A DNA stretch of 64,000 nucleotides from Hyphomicrobiales bacterium. Lineage in GTDB: Bacteria > Pseudomonadota > Alphaproteobacteria > Rhizobiales > Rhizobiaceae. The first letter of the stretch is position 1. Every line of letters starts with the position of its first letter. The translations under genes were made by a program, and so were the position numbers. Below the pieces are notes generated by a model. It ran no database searches. It was not told where the DNA came from and worked only from the letters and a program-made list of their open reading frames with translations. The stretch is from contig UBMI01000009.1 in the NCBI GenBank assembly GCA_900466475.1, positions 612,480 to 676,479 on the forward strand, in the 5' to 3' direction. Positions 34,648 to 42,934 of the stretch are shown here, one piece after another.

Positions 34648-34971
34648 ATGCGTAAATCCCTTATCGCCGCTTCGTTGCTTGCCATCGGCATGGCTTCGTC
34701 GGCATTTGCCCAGTCCAATCCCGACACTATCGGCCCGACCAACGGCGGCTCCACGGACCCGGGCTCGGGCAATTACTCCTCGGACTATACGAGTGACAGC
34801 AACGGCATTCATCCGGTTCCCTCAAGCGCGGTCGATCCGGCCACGACACAGAGCATCGGCGGCCAGGCCATCGATTGCCCCGGCATGGCGCAGCAGAACA
34901 CGGGTGTCGATACGCGCGGCGGCGAAAGCGGCGCTTCGATCAGTGAGGCATGCCGCGAATACGACAACTGA
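34648..34971 (+). CDS. Hypothetical secreted protein
   Basis: A 107-residue protein with a clear signal peptide (MRKSLIAASLLAIGMASSAFA, cleavage after AFA). The mature part is Ser/Thr/Gly-rich, unstructured-looking (NPDTIGPTNGGSTDPGSGNY) and contains two cysteines at the end (CPGMAQQ and CREYDN) that could form a disulfide. An excellent ribosome binding site (GAAGGAGGATAGCTCCC) and a perfect terminator frame it, so it is well expressed as a single-gene unit. No known function. Confidence 0.75.
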   Translation: MRKSLIAASLLAIGMASSAFAQSNPDTIGPTNGGSTDPGSGNYSSDYTSDSNGIHPVPSSAVDPATTQSIGGQAIDCPGMAQQNTGVDTRGGESGASISEACREYDN

Positions 34972-34995
34972 TCGGGCAAAGACCCGTTCGTTGAG

Positions 34996-35020
34996 AGAGG
35001 CCGGCTCGACCGGCCTTTTT
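34996..35020 (+). terminator. Terminator of the secreted protein gene
   Basis: AGGCCGG and CCGGCCT pair around CTCGA, followed directly by TTTTTC. Confidence 0.85.
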
Positions 35021-35042
35021 CATGCGTGCTTCATGAAACTCC

Positions 35043-35071
35043 TGATCCGATTGCCCCGTACTTCCGTAACA
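35043..35071 (+). promoter_or_regulatory. RpoE/ECF11-type promoter before photolyase operon
   Basis: TGATCC at 35043-35048 and TAACA at 35067-35071, separated by exactly 18 bases, match the singlet-oxygen sigma factor promoter known from Rhodobacter sphaeroides (TGATCC-N18-TAAGA). It lies 30 bp before the photolyase start. Confidence 0.6.
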
Positions 35072-35100
35072 GACAGGAGAGGCAGGACAGGGAGCAGCCA

Positions 35101-36555
35101 TTGGCACGGGATATTGTTGCAAGACCGGTGATCGTGTGGTTTCGCAAGGATCTGCGCCTTGACGACAACAGGGCACTTCAGGCGGCATGCGCATCGGGGC
35201 GGCCGGTTATTCCACTTTATATTCGCGAATACGGGGAAGACGGCACCGGGCCACTCGGTTCGGCTCAGGCATGGTGGCTGCACCATTCGCTGCATGCGCT
35301 CGATGGCGCCCTTAGAAAACGTGACGGCAAGCTCGTCCTAGCCAGCGGCCATGCCCGAAACGTGCTGGGCGACTTCATCAGGCGAAGCGGTGCGGAAGCG
35401 GTATTCTGGAACCGTCGCTACGATCCGCCCGGCATTGCGATCGACACGCGCCTCAAGCATGAACTCGAAAAGCAGGCAATCGAGGTGCGCAGCTTCGGCG
35501 GCCAGCTCCTGCATGAACCGACGAAACTCAAGACATCAGGCGGCACGCCCTATCGCGTCTATACGCCGTTCTGGCGGGCACTCGAAGAAGATGGAGAGCC
35601 GGAAGCGCCTGTCGACATGCCTCAACGCTTCCGCTTCCCCAAAGAGTTTCCCGCATCTGAAACGCTTGCCTCTTTCAAGTTTCTGCCACGCAAGCCGAAC
35701 TGGGCGAAGTCCTTCCCCGACATGTGGACGCCGGGGGAAGCCGCTGCCCACCAAAAGCTCCGGGAGTTCGTCGAAAACGCTCTTCCGGGTTACTCGGCTG
35801 ACCGGGATTTCCCCGGCAAGGCGGCAACGTCCCTGCTCTCTCCGCATCTGGCACTCGGCGAGATTTCGCCGGCGCGTATCTGGGAGGCGACAAAGGGCCT
35901 CTCCCGCAGCATCCCATCCGACGATATCGTGCGCTTTCGCAAGGAACTGGCATGGCGGGAGTTTTCCTACCACCTGCTCTTCCATTTTCCCAAACTTGCA
36001 AGCGCCAACTGGAACGACAGTTTCGACGGTTTCGGCTGGCGACAGGATGAAGACGGATTCCATGCCTGGTGCAACGGCCAGACGGGCTATCCCATCATCG
36101 ACGCAGGCATGCGCCAGCTTTGGCGCCATGGCTGGATGCATAACCGCGTCCGGATGATCACAGCCTCGTTTCTCATCAAGGACCTGCTGGTCGACTGGCG
36201 TCGAGGCGAAGCCTGGTTCCGCGATACGCTCGTCGATGCGGACCCGGCCAACAATGCGGCCAGCTGGCAATGGGTGGCAGGTTCAGGCGCCGATGCCTCT
36301 CCCTTCTTCCGCATCTTCAACCCGGTTCTGCAGGGCGAAAAATTCGATGCGGACGGCAGCTATATCAGGCAGTTCGTGCCCGAGCTCGAAAATCTGGAGG
36401 ACAAATATATCCACCGGCCGTTCGAGGCACCCGCGAGCGTGCTTGAAAAAGCCGGTATCACGCTTGGCGAAACCTATCCCCAACCCATCGTCGATCATGC
36501 CACGGCGCGCCGGCGGGCGCTGAAGGTCTATAACGCGATAAAGGATGCAGCATGA
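35101..36555 (+). CDS. phrB: Deoxyribodipyrimidine photolyase
   Basis: Light-driven FAD enzyme that splits UV-induced cyclobutane pyrimidine dimers. The 484-residue protein starts PVIVWFRKDLRLDDNRAL (N-terminal antenna-binding Rossmann domain) and has C-terminal FAD-binding helical motifs: LSPHLALGEIS, WREFSYHLLFHFP, YPIIDAGMRQLWRHGWMHNRVRM and WQWVAGSGADASPFFRIFNP. A TTG start is used because the preceding AGGGAGCAGCC is a good ribosome binding site and the shared family start lies here; upstream ATG would overlap the promoter. First gene of the stress operon that runs to the Cfa-type gene. Confidence 0.95.
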   Translation: MARDIVARPVIVWFRKDLRLDDNRALQAACASGRPVIPLYIREYGEDGTGPLGSAQAWWLHHSLHALDGALRKRDGKLVLASGHARNVLGDFIRRSGAEAVFWNRRYDPPGIAIDTRLKHELEKQAIEVRSFGGQLLHEPTKLKTSGGTPYRVYTPFWRALEEDGEPEAPVDMPQRFRFPKEFPASETLASFKFLPRKPNWAKSFPDMWTPGEAAAHQKLREFVENALPGYSADRDFPGKAATSLLSPHLALGEISPARIWEATKGLSRSIPSDDIVRFRKELAWREFSYHLLFHFPKLASANWNDSFDGFGWRQDEDGFHAWCNGQTGYPIIDAGMRQLWRHGWMHNRVRMITASFLIKDLLVDWRRGEAWFRDTLVDADPANNAASWQWVAGSGADASPFFRIFNPVLQGEKFDADGSYIRQFVPELENLEDKYIHRPFEAPASVLEKAGITLGETYPQPIVDHATARRRALKVYNAIKDAA

Positions 36556-37889
36556 ACGCGCATGTTCCTTCGCTGCCACGCCGGCTCAAGGTCGCGGTCA
36601 TAGGATCGGGCATATCGGGTGCATCGGCTGCCTGGGCGCTCAATCCTGTTCATGACGTGACGCTTTATGAGAAGGATGTCCGGCCGGGCGGCCATACGGC
36701 AACGGTCGATGTCGATTATGACGGGTTGAGCATTCCAGTCGACACCGGCTTCATCGTCTACAACGAGCACAATTATCCCAATCTGACCGCGCTCTTTGCG
36801 GAACTCGGCGTCGCCACGCATGCCAGCGACATGAGCTTTTCGCTGTCGCTCGATCAGGGCAGGCTGGAGTGGAGCGGCGGCGGGCTCTCGTCGATATTCG
36901 CGCAAAAGCGCAATCTGCTGAGCCCTTCCTTTCTCTGGATGATCCGCGAGATCCTGCGCTTCAACCGGACCTGCCTGGAAGATCGGGCAGCCGGGCATCT
37001 CGCCTCGCGCTCGATCGGCGATTATCTCGACTGGCGCGGCTTCTCGCCCGGTTTCACCAACAACTATCTGGTGCCCATGGCGGCGGCGATCTGGTCGACG
37101 CCATCAGCGCGCATGCTGCAATTTCCCGCCGAACATTTCGTCAATTTCTTCGACAATCACCGGCTGATCTACCGCCACCAGCATCAGTGGCGCACCGTCA
37201 CCGGCGGCAGCCGCAACTATCTGAAAAGGCTTTTGTCGCCGTTTGGTGACAAGGTAAGACTTGGCTGCGGGGTGCGCGGCGTAACACGCAAGGCGAAGGG
37301 CGTCATCCTCATCGACGAAGCCGGCGGCGAGGCTTTCTTCGACAAGGTGATCTTCGCCTGCCACAGCGACCAGACGTCGCGTCTGCTGATCGATGCGACG
37401 GATCAGGAAAAGCGCCTGCTCGCTGCCGTCCCCTATCAGCCCAACCGCGTTATCCTGCACCGTGATGCCAGTCTGATGCCGACGCGGCGCAAGATATGGG
37501 CCTCCTGGAACTATCTGCGCTCGAGCCATGGCGACGGTGGGGCGGGTGTAGCTGTTACCTACTGGATGAACAGGCTGCAGGGCATCGATCCGAACTTCCC
37601 GCTCTTCGTTACGCTGAACCCGGATCGCGAACCCGATAGCCGCAAGGTCTTTGCCGAGTTCACCTATGAGCATCCGCAGTTTTCCGCCGAAGCGATGGCA
37701 GCACAGCAGGCGATCGCGGTCATCCAGGGAAAGAACAATTGCTATTTCGCAGGCGCCTGGACCGGATATGGCTTCCACGAAGATGGACTTGTCTCCGGCC
37801 TTGCGGCGGCGGAAGCTCTGGGCGGCATCACACCCTGGCGAACCGACCGACCCTCCCCCCGTGAAACGATACTGGAAGCGATGGCATGA
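36552..37889 (+). CDS. FAD-dependent oxidoreductase (amine-oxidase type)
   Basis: A 445-residue flavoprotein with the dinucleotide motif VAVIGSGISGASAAWAL near the N-terminus and PGGHTATVDVDYDGLSIPVDTGFIVYN. It is the family found beside DUF1365 and a cyclopropane-synthase-like gene in alphaproteobacteria and other groups; its substrate is unknown, but the linkage suggests action on lipids or fatty acyl chains. The ATG overlaps the photolyase stop (ATGA). It is transcribed with the photolyase and the next two genes. Confidence 0.9.
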   Translation: MNAHVPSLPRRLKVAVIGSGISGASAAWALNPVHDVTLYEKDVRPGGHTATVDVDYDGLSIPVDTGFIVYNEHNYPNLTALFAELGVATHASDMSFSLSLDQGRLEWSGGGLSSIFAQKRNLLSPSFLWMIREILRFNRTCLEDRAAGHLASRSIGDYLDWRGFSPGFTNNYLVPMAAAIWSTPSARMLQFPAEHFVNFFDNHRLIYRHQHQWRTVTGGSRNYLKRLLSPFGDKVRLGCGVRGVTRKAKGVILIDEAGGEAFFDKVIFACHSDQTSRLLIDATDQEKRLLAAVPYQPNRVILHRDASLMPTRRKIWASWNYLRSSHGDGGAGVAVTYWMNRLQGIDPNFPLFVTLNPDREPDSRKVFAEFTYEHPQFSAEAMAAQQAIAVIQGKNNCYFAGAWTGYGFHEDGLVSGLAAAEALGGITPWRTDRPSPRETILEAMA

Positions 37890-38746
37890 TGGCATCGCGC
37901 AAAAGCCCCGACGCATCGAGATATGGCGTCAGCGTGACGCGAAACGGTCGTCCGCCGGACGCAGCGGCAGTGCTTTATGTAGGCAATGTCATGCATCAGC
38001 GCATGAAACCGTTTGGCCATCGCTTCCAGTATCGGGTGTTTTCGCTTGCTATCGATCTCGACCGTTTGGACGAAGCAGACAGGCAATCGACGCTGTTTTC
38101 GGTCAACCGAAGCAATCTCGTCTCGTTCCATGAAGAAGACCATGCAGCAGGCGGAAAGCTGCGCTCGCATGCCGATGGCCTGCTTGCAGATGCCTGTGTC
38201 GAGCGACCGGCCAAAATCCTGCTCGTCTGCTATCCGCGGATCTTCGGCTACGTCTTCAATCCGCTTTCCGTCTATTATGCTTATGACGAGAAGGATTCAG
38301 TTATTGCGCTGATCTACGAGGTGCGCAACACGTTCGGCGAGCGGCATAGCTATGTCTGCCCCGTCGAGGAGGATGAAATCTTCGAAAGCGGTCTTCGTCA
38401 GACCTGCGAAAAGCTCTTTTACGTCTCTCCCTTCATTGGCATTGGAATGCGCTATCATTTTCGCATGCTGCCGCCCGGCCAGGAAATCCGCTGGCGCATC
38501 CTGGAAACCGATGCGGACGGACCGCTTCTTGCCGCAACGTTCGCCGGCCGGAAAAAGCCGCTGACTGGCCGGACGCTCGGTTTTCTTCTCACAACCACTC
38601 CCTTCCTGACCGTCAAGATCATGGCCGGCATTCACTGGGAGGCTCTGAAGCTCTGGCTGAAAGGCGCTATCTACGTTCGCCGGCCACCACCTCCTCCGCC
38701 TGTCAGCGTGAAGCCGGCAAGTCGGCTTGCAGAAGCTGCGGAATGA
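37886..38746 (+). CDS. DUF1365 protein
   Basis: A 286-residue protein of unknown fold and function (DUF1365). Family segments seen: VLYVGNVMHQRMKPFGHRFQYRVFSLAIDLDRL, LLVCYPRIFGYVFNPLSVYYAYDE, VIALIYEVRNTFGERHSYVCP and the C-terminal basic-proline tail. Its ATG overlaps the upstream oxidoreductase stop, so it is translationally coupled. It always co-occurs with the FAD oxidoreductase and the Cfa-like enzyme in stress operons, pointing to a shared lipid-modification reaction, which is inference. Confidence 0.88.
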   Translation: MMASRKSPDASRYGVSVTRNGRPPDAAAVLYVGNVMHQRMKPFGHRFQYRVFSLAIDLDRLDEADRQSTLFSVNRSNLVSFHEEDHAAGGKLRSHADGLLADACVERPAKILLVCYPRIFGYVFNPLSVYYAYDEKDSVIALIYEVRNTFGERHSYVCPVEEDEIFESGLRQTCEKLFYVSPFIGIGMRYHFRMLPPGQEIRWRILETDADGPLLAATFAGRKKPLTGRTLGFLLTTTPFLTVKIMAGIHWEALKLWLKGAIYVRRPPPPPPVSVKPASRLAEAAE

Positions 38747-38824
38747 ATTTAGCGTTTGCCTCAATCGCCGGAGGAGAGGCGCAAGCATTGTCCTGACCGG
38801 CCCCAAAATACGGGAGGACGGACG

Positions 38825-40084
38825 GTGAGCAATATACAGGACTTGAATCAAGCTACCCGGGACGCGGTAACGCTGACGGCGGAGAATATTTCGCGCATCG
38901 TCAGAGACCTGCCGTTCAAGGCGAAGCTCGCGTTGCGCGGTTTGCTGGGCATACAGCAAGGGTCCCTTGCCGTCACGCTGCCCGACGGGCGCAAGGTGTT
39001 GATCAGGGGCGAGGCCGCCGGACCGAATGCAGCGCTCACGCTCCGGAATTGGAACCTTCCCGACCGGGCTCTGACCAGCGGCACGATCGGGATCGCAGAG
39101 ACCTACATGGATGGCGACTGGGATAGCCCCGATATCACCGCCTTCCTCGAGCTGTTTCTCGTGAACGGCGAGGCCGCATACAGTTATTCTTATGGCACGA
39201 GCGGTGTCGGCCGCTTCGTGGAACGCATCCGCCATTGGATGAATGCCAACACCAAGGCCGGGTCCAGGCGCAATATCTCGGCCCATTACGACCTCGGCAA
39301 TGACTTCTACAAGCAATGGCTCGATCCGAGCATGACCTACTCGTCAGCGCTTTATTCGACTGGTGCCAATGACCTGCAATCGGCACAGAGCGCCAAGTAT
39401 CGGGCGCTCGCGGAAGCGACCGGCATCAAGCCCGGTGATCATGTGCTCGAGATAGGTTGCGGGTGGGGTGGCTTTGCGGAATTCGCGGCCAGCGAACTGA
39501 ACTGCCGGGTGACCGGACTTACTATCAGCCGTGAGCAGCTTGCCTTCGCACAGGAGCGCATCAGCAAGGCGGGGCTAGGCGACAAGGTTGATTTCCGCTT
39601 CCAGGACTATCGCGACGAGACCGGTGTCTACGATCGCATCGTTTCCATCGAGATGTTCGAGGCCGTGGGCGAGAAATACTGGCCGGCCTATTTTTCCAAA
39701 CTCAGACAATGCCTGAAGCCGGGCGGCAAGGCAGGGCTGCAGATCATCACTATCCGGCCCGAATCTTTCGAGCAATATCGTAGCAATCCGGACTTCATCC
39801 AGAAATATGTCTTCCCCGGCGGCATGCTGCCGACGCGTCATCACCTTGCCGAACTCGGCAAGAAGATGGACCTGTCACTGGTCAGGGACTTCGGCTTCGG
39901 CCTCGATTATGCCCGTACGCTCGCGGAATGGCGCGAGCGCTTCTGGTCCGTGTGGCACAAGCTCCGGCCGATGGGTTTCGACGACCGATTCAAGCGGCTC
40001 TGGGAATTCTACCTGTTCTATTGTGAGGCCGGCTTCCGCGCCCGCAATATCGATGTGCGGCAGGTGGTTTTTTCGCGCCGCTGA
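38825..40084 (+). CDS. cfa: Cyclopropane-fatty-acyl-phospholipid synthase family protein
   Basis: SAM-dependent methyltransferase of 419 residues that modifies unsaturated membrane lipid chains. It has the long N-terminal lipid-binding region (LPFKAKLALRGLLGIQQGSLAV), SAHYDLGNDFYKQWLDPSMTYSSALY, the SAM motif VLEIGCGWGGFAEFAA (about residues 200-215), and the Cfa-typical C-terminal block EFYLFYCEAGFRARNIDVRQVVFSR. The GTG start follows GGGAGGACGGAC; an upstream frame has no such site. It closes the plus-strand photo-oxidative stress operon and is convergent with an SDR gene. Cfa-like RpoE-regulated enzymes exist in Rhodobacter. Confidence 0.9.
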   Translation: MSNIQDLNQATRDAVTLTAENISRIVRDLPFKAKLALRGLLGIQQGSLAVTLPDGRKVLIRGEAAGPNAALTLRNWNLPDRALTSGTIGIAETYMDGDWDSPDITAFLELFLVNGEAAYSYSYGTSGVGRFVERIRHWMNANTKAGSRRNISAHYDLGNDFYKQWLDPSMTYSSALYSTGANDLQSAQSAKYRALAEATGIKPGDHVLEIGCGWGGFAEFAASELNCRVTGLTISREQLAFAQERISKAGLGDKVDFRFQDYRDETGVYDRIVSIEMFEAVGEKYWPAYFSKLRQCLKPGGKAGLQIITIRPESFEQYRSNPDFIQKYVFPGGMLPTRHHLAELGKKMDLSLVRDFGFGLDYARTLAEWRERFWSVWHKLRPMGFDDRFKRLWEFYLFYCEAGFRARNIDVRQVVFSRR

Positions 40085-40918
40085 TCATTCAGCCGGATGC
40101 GGTGTCGCCGGCCGGTGACCTCTATCTAGAGGCCGCTCTCGCCAGCCTGTGAAACGGTTGACCAGCGGGAAATAGAGACCATAAGGCAGTATCCGCAGGA
40201 ACTTCAGCATATAGGTGAAATGCCGGGGGAAAGTGATCTCGAAAGCCTGCGTCTTGAGGCCTGCCGCAATGCGCTCCGCAGCGGCCTCGGGCGAAATAAG
40301 TGCCGGCATCGGAAAGGCATTCTTGCGCGTTGCCGGCGTGTCGACAAAACCCGGATTGATGAGCTGGATGCGGATGCCGATCTTGTCGAGGTCGAATTTC
40401 AGGCTTTCGGCCATGTTGATCAAGGCAGCCTTGGTCGCGCCGTAGGCGGCGCTGGTCGGCAATCCCGTGTAGCCGGTCACCGAGGAAACGATGGCGACCT
40501 GTCCCTGCCCCTTCGCCTTCATGTGGCGGAGCGCCGGCAGGAGGCAATTGACGACGCCTGACAGGTTGACGGCAAAAGTCTCCTCGAAATCGGCTCTGTT
40601 CAGATCCTCGCCGTGAACGGGCTGATAGACGCCTGCGCAGAGGATGGCCATGGCGAGCGCACCATGCTCGTATTCGATCGAGGCCATGACATGTTCCATG
40701 TCTTCGGCGTCGGTCACATCGCCGTCGAGCACGATGATGCTGCCGGGCAATCCGGATGCCTCGGCCTGCAATTCCACCAGTTTTTCGTGATTGCGGGCGG
40801 TGACAGCAACCCCGTATCCCTCGCCTGCGAGCTTCAGCGCCAGCGCTCGGCCTATTCCGGAACTCGCGCCGGAAATCCAGACGATACCATGCTCCGGGCG
40901 CGCGATGAAATTACGCAT
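40085..40918 (-). CDS. Short-chain dehydrogenase/reductase
   Basis: A 277-residue SDR with the Rossmann motif SGASSGIG, catalytic Ser in IVSSVTG and Tyr-Gly-Ala-Thr-Lys (AAYGATKAA). It is the SDR known from the stress cluster next to DUF1365 and Cfa-like genes, here on the opposite strand and stopping only one base after the Cfa stop codon. It probably reduces or oxidises a lipid-derived compound produced by that set. Downstream of a ChrR-like gene on the same strand, which likely regulates or is co-transcribed with it. Confidence 0.88.
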   Translation of the reverse strand: MRNFIARPEHGIVWISGASSGIGRALALKLAGEGYGVAVTARNHEKLVELQAEASGLPGSIIVLDGDVTDAEDMEHVMASIEYEHGALAMAILCAGVYQPVHGEDLNRADFEETFAVNLSGVVNCLLPALRHMKAKGQGQVAIVSSVTGYTGLPTSAAYGATKAALINMAESLKFDLDKIGIRIQLINPGFVDTPATRKNAFPMPALISPEAAAERIAAGLKTQAFEITFPRHFTYMLKFLRILPYGLYFPLVNRFTGWRERPLDRGHRPATPHPAE

Positions 40919-41016
40919 GACACTTCCTCCGGTCTGCCGATTTGAATACGAACACAGTCCGGAAGCTCCCCCATCTCTCCCGGGACAATGGCTCTATCAC
41001 AGCATTGTGGCTGCTT

Positions 41017-41676
41017 TCAGCCGATGAGATCGCCAATGATCTGACGGAAGGAGCCGGTGAGCTTGATTGGGCCGTCCGAAACGGCGAAAGCGATGCAGGG
41101 CCGGTCCTTTTCTGCGACGGGGCGATGGTCGATCGTGGCATCCGCAACCGAGATATCTCCCGGCCCAAAGCGGCCGCGCTCGTCGTGGAAGGCGCCATCG
41201 AGGATGAGGATCAGTTCCATGCCCGCATGCGTGTGGGCAGGCAGCGCTCGGCCAGGCCTTATCCACATCAGGCTGACTTCGCAGCCGTCGATATCGGTCG
41301 CATATTCCTTGAAGCCCGGAAGGCGCTTGCGCCACGGCACGTCGTCGGCTTCGAAACCGACGAGATTGCGCAAGGCACGCGGAAAAAGAGCGCCCCGCGG
41401 ACGTGACGGGGGCTTCGGAGGGGACGCAGGAGCCTTCGAGCCGAAGATTGCCGCAAGCTTCGCATCTCGGTCGCTGATCGGGCTTGCCGGCGTGCTTTCC
41501 AGAGCGTCTCCGGCCAGCCGTTCAAGGTCGGCCACAAGGCCACGATTGTCCGCCTTCATTTCGAGATGGGATTCCACGAGTACGCGGGCCGGCTCCGGGA
41601 GGGAGCCGGCAACATAATGCGCCATCAATGCATCGATCGTGTCGATATGCTCGTGAACCATGTCAGATTCGGTCAC
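41017..41676 (-). CDS. ChrR-like anti-sigma protein lacking zinc cysteines
   Basis: A 219-residue ChrR-family protein. ChrR inhibits the ECF sigma factor RpoE until singlet oxygen is sensed; its N-terminal zinc domain uses H6, H31, C35 and C38 and the C-terminal cupin is needed for sensing. Here His residues match, but in the H-x3-C-x2-C position the sequence reads HLEMKADN, so Lys and Asn replace both Cys. The cupin is intact (PAHTHAGMELIL with H-x-H-x3-E, and HRPVAEKDRPC). A GTG start preceded by AGGAACAAGG is proposed; an ATG at 41661 also fits. No sigma factor gene is adjacent, although ChrR is normally encoded beside rpoE. Confidence 0.75.
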   Translation of the reverse strand: MTESDMVHEHIDTIDALMAHYVAGSLPEPARVLVESHLEMKADNRGLVADLERLAGDALESTPASPISDRDAKLAAIFGSKAPASPPKPPSRPRGALFPRALRNLVGFEADDVPWRKRLPGFKEYATDIDGCEVSLMWIRPGRALPAHTHAGMELILILDGAFHDERGRFGPGDISVADATIDHRPVAEKDRPCIAFAVSDGPIKLTGSFRQIIGDLIG

Positions 41677-41712
41677 GCCTTGTTCCTGCGCCCGTGCTTG
41701 CTTTGTCGTCAT

Positions 41713-41741
41713 CCATACGCCGAAAGTCAATCTTCGGATCA
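41713..41741 (-). promoter_or_regulatory. Possible RpoE-type promoter before chrR-like gene
   Basis: Reading the minus strand, TGATCC at 41741-41736 and TATGG at 41717-41713 are 18 bases apart, the same spacing as the photolyase promoter. The -10 match is only partial. Confidence 0.35.
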
Positions 41742-41887
41742 CCGGCGCGCCTGGAGACGGCAATGGGCTGGAAGGGAAAGACTAATTTTATCGCGTGCCT
41801 GAAAGGCATGGAATAGGATTTCTTGCCAACGCCGCCTTGTGAAGGGAAAAGACCGTTCCTAAACTATGCGTAAACGAGGCAGATTCC

Positions 41888-42928
41888 ATGACCTTCCACC
41901 CCTCCGTAATCGAGGCTATCGGCAATACGCCCCTCATCAAGCTCAAGGGTGTTTCCGAGGCAACCGGCTGCACCATTCTCGGCAAGGCCGAATTCCTCAA
42001 TCCCGGCCAGTCGGTGAAGGACCGAGCGGCGCTCTATATCATCCGTGACGCCGAGAGGAAGGGCCTGCTGAAGCCTGGCGGTGTCATCGTCGAGGGTACG
42101 GCGGGCAATACCGGAATTGGCCTGACGCTCGTTGCCAAGGCGCTCGGCTATCGTACCGTCATCGTCATTCCGGAAACGCAGAGCCAGGAAAAGAAGGACG
42201 CGCTGCGCCTGCTCGGCGCCGAGCTCGTCGAAGTTCCGGCGGTTCCCTACAAGAACCCGAACAACTATGTGAAGGTTTCGGGTCGCCTTGCCGAACAGCT
42301 TGCCAAGAGCGAGCCGAACGGCGCGATCTGGGCGAACCAGTTCGACAACGTTGCCAACCGCCAGGCCCATATCGAAACCACCGCACCCGAGATCTGGAAA
42401 GATACGGATGGCAAGGTCGACGGCTTCATCTGCTCGGTCGGTTCGGGCGGAACGCTTGCCGGTGTTGCCGCGGGCCTCAGGGGCTTCAACAAGGACATCA
42501 AGATCGGCATCGCAGATCCCGAGGGTGCCGCGCTCTACGAATTCTACGCGAACGGCGCGCTGAAGTCGGAGGGATCGTCGATCACGGAAGGTATTGGCCA
42601 GGGGCGCATTACCGCCAACCTGGAAGGCTTCACGCCCGATTTCTCTTATCACGTCACCGATGCCGAATCGCTCCCCTACCTCTTCGATCTGGTCGAACAT
42701 GAGGGGCTTTGCCTTGGCGGCTCCACGGCGATCAACATTGCCGGTGCGGTTCGCCTCGCCCAAGATCTCGGTCCCGGCCATACGGTCGTGACAATCCTCT
42801 GCGATTATGGCAACCGCTATCAGTCCAAGCTTTTCAATCCGGACTTCCTTTCGTCCAAGGGTCTTCCCATTCCTGCCTGGATGGTCGGCTCGACGGATAT
42901 CAGAATACCCTACGAACCCGCAGCGTGA
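41888..42928 (+). CDS. cysK: Cysteine synthase A-type
   Basis: PLP enzyme that makes L-cysteine from O-acetylserine and sulfide. The 346-residue protein has the PLP lysine in GQSVKDRAA, the phosphate-binding loop in EGTAGNTGIGLTL, the substrate loop and the GVAAGL/GSGGTLAGV glycine cluster. It is somewhat longer at the C-terminus (with GLPIPAWMVGSTD) than E. coli CysK, as in other rhizobial synthases. First gene of a plus-strand operon with AlaX, a 3-mercaptopyruvate sulfurtransferase and a GNAT enzyme. Start at MTFHPSVIEAIGNTP. Confidence 0.93.
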   Translation: MTFHPSVIEAIGNTPLIKLKGVSEATGCTILGKAEFLNPGQSVKDRAALYIIRDAERKGLLKPGGVIVEGTAGNTGIGLTLVAKALGYRTVIVIPETQSQEKKDALRLLGAELVEVPAVPYKNPNNYVKVSGRLAEQLAKSEPNGAIWANQFDNVANRQAHIETTAPEIWKDTDGKVDGFICSVGSGGTLAGVAAGLRGFNKDIKIGIADPEGAALYEFYANGALKSEGSSITEGIGQGRITANLEGFTPDFSYHVTDAESLPYLFDLVEHEGLCLGGSTAINIAGAVRLAQDLGPGHTVVTILCDYGNRYQSKLFNPDFLSSKGLPIPAWMVGSTDIRIPYEPAA

Positions 42929-42934
42929 GCCTCC

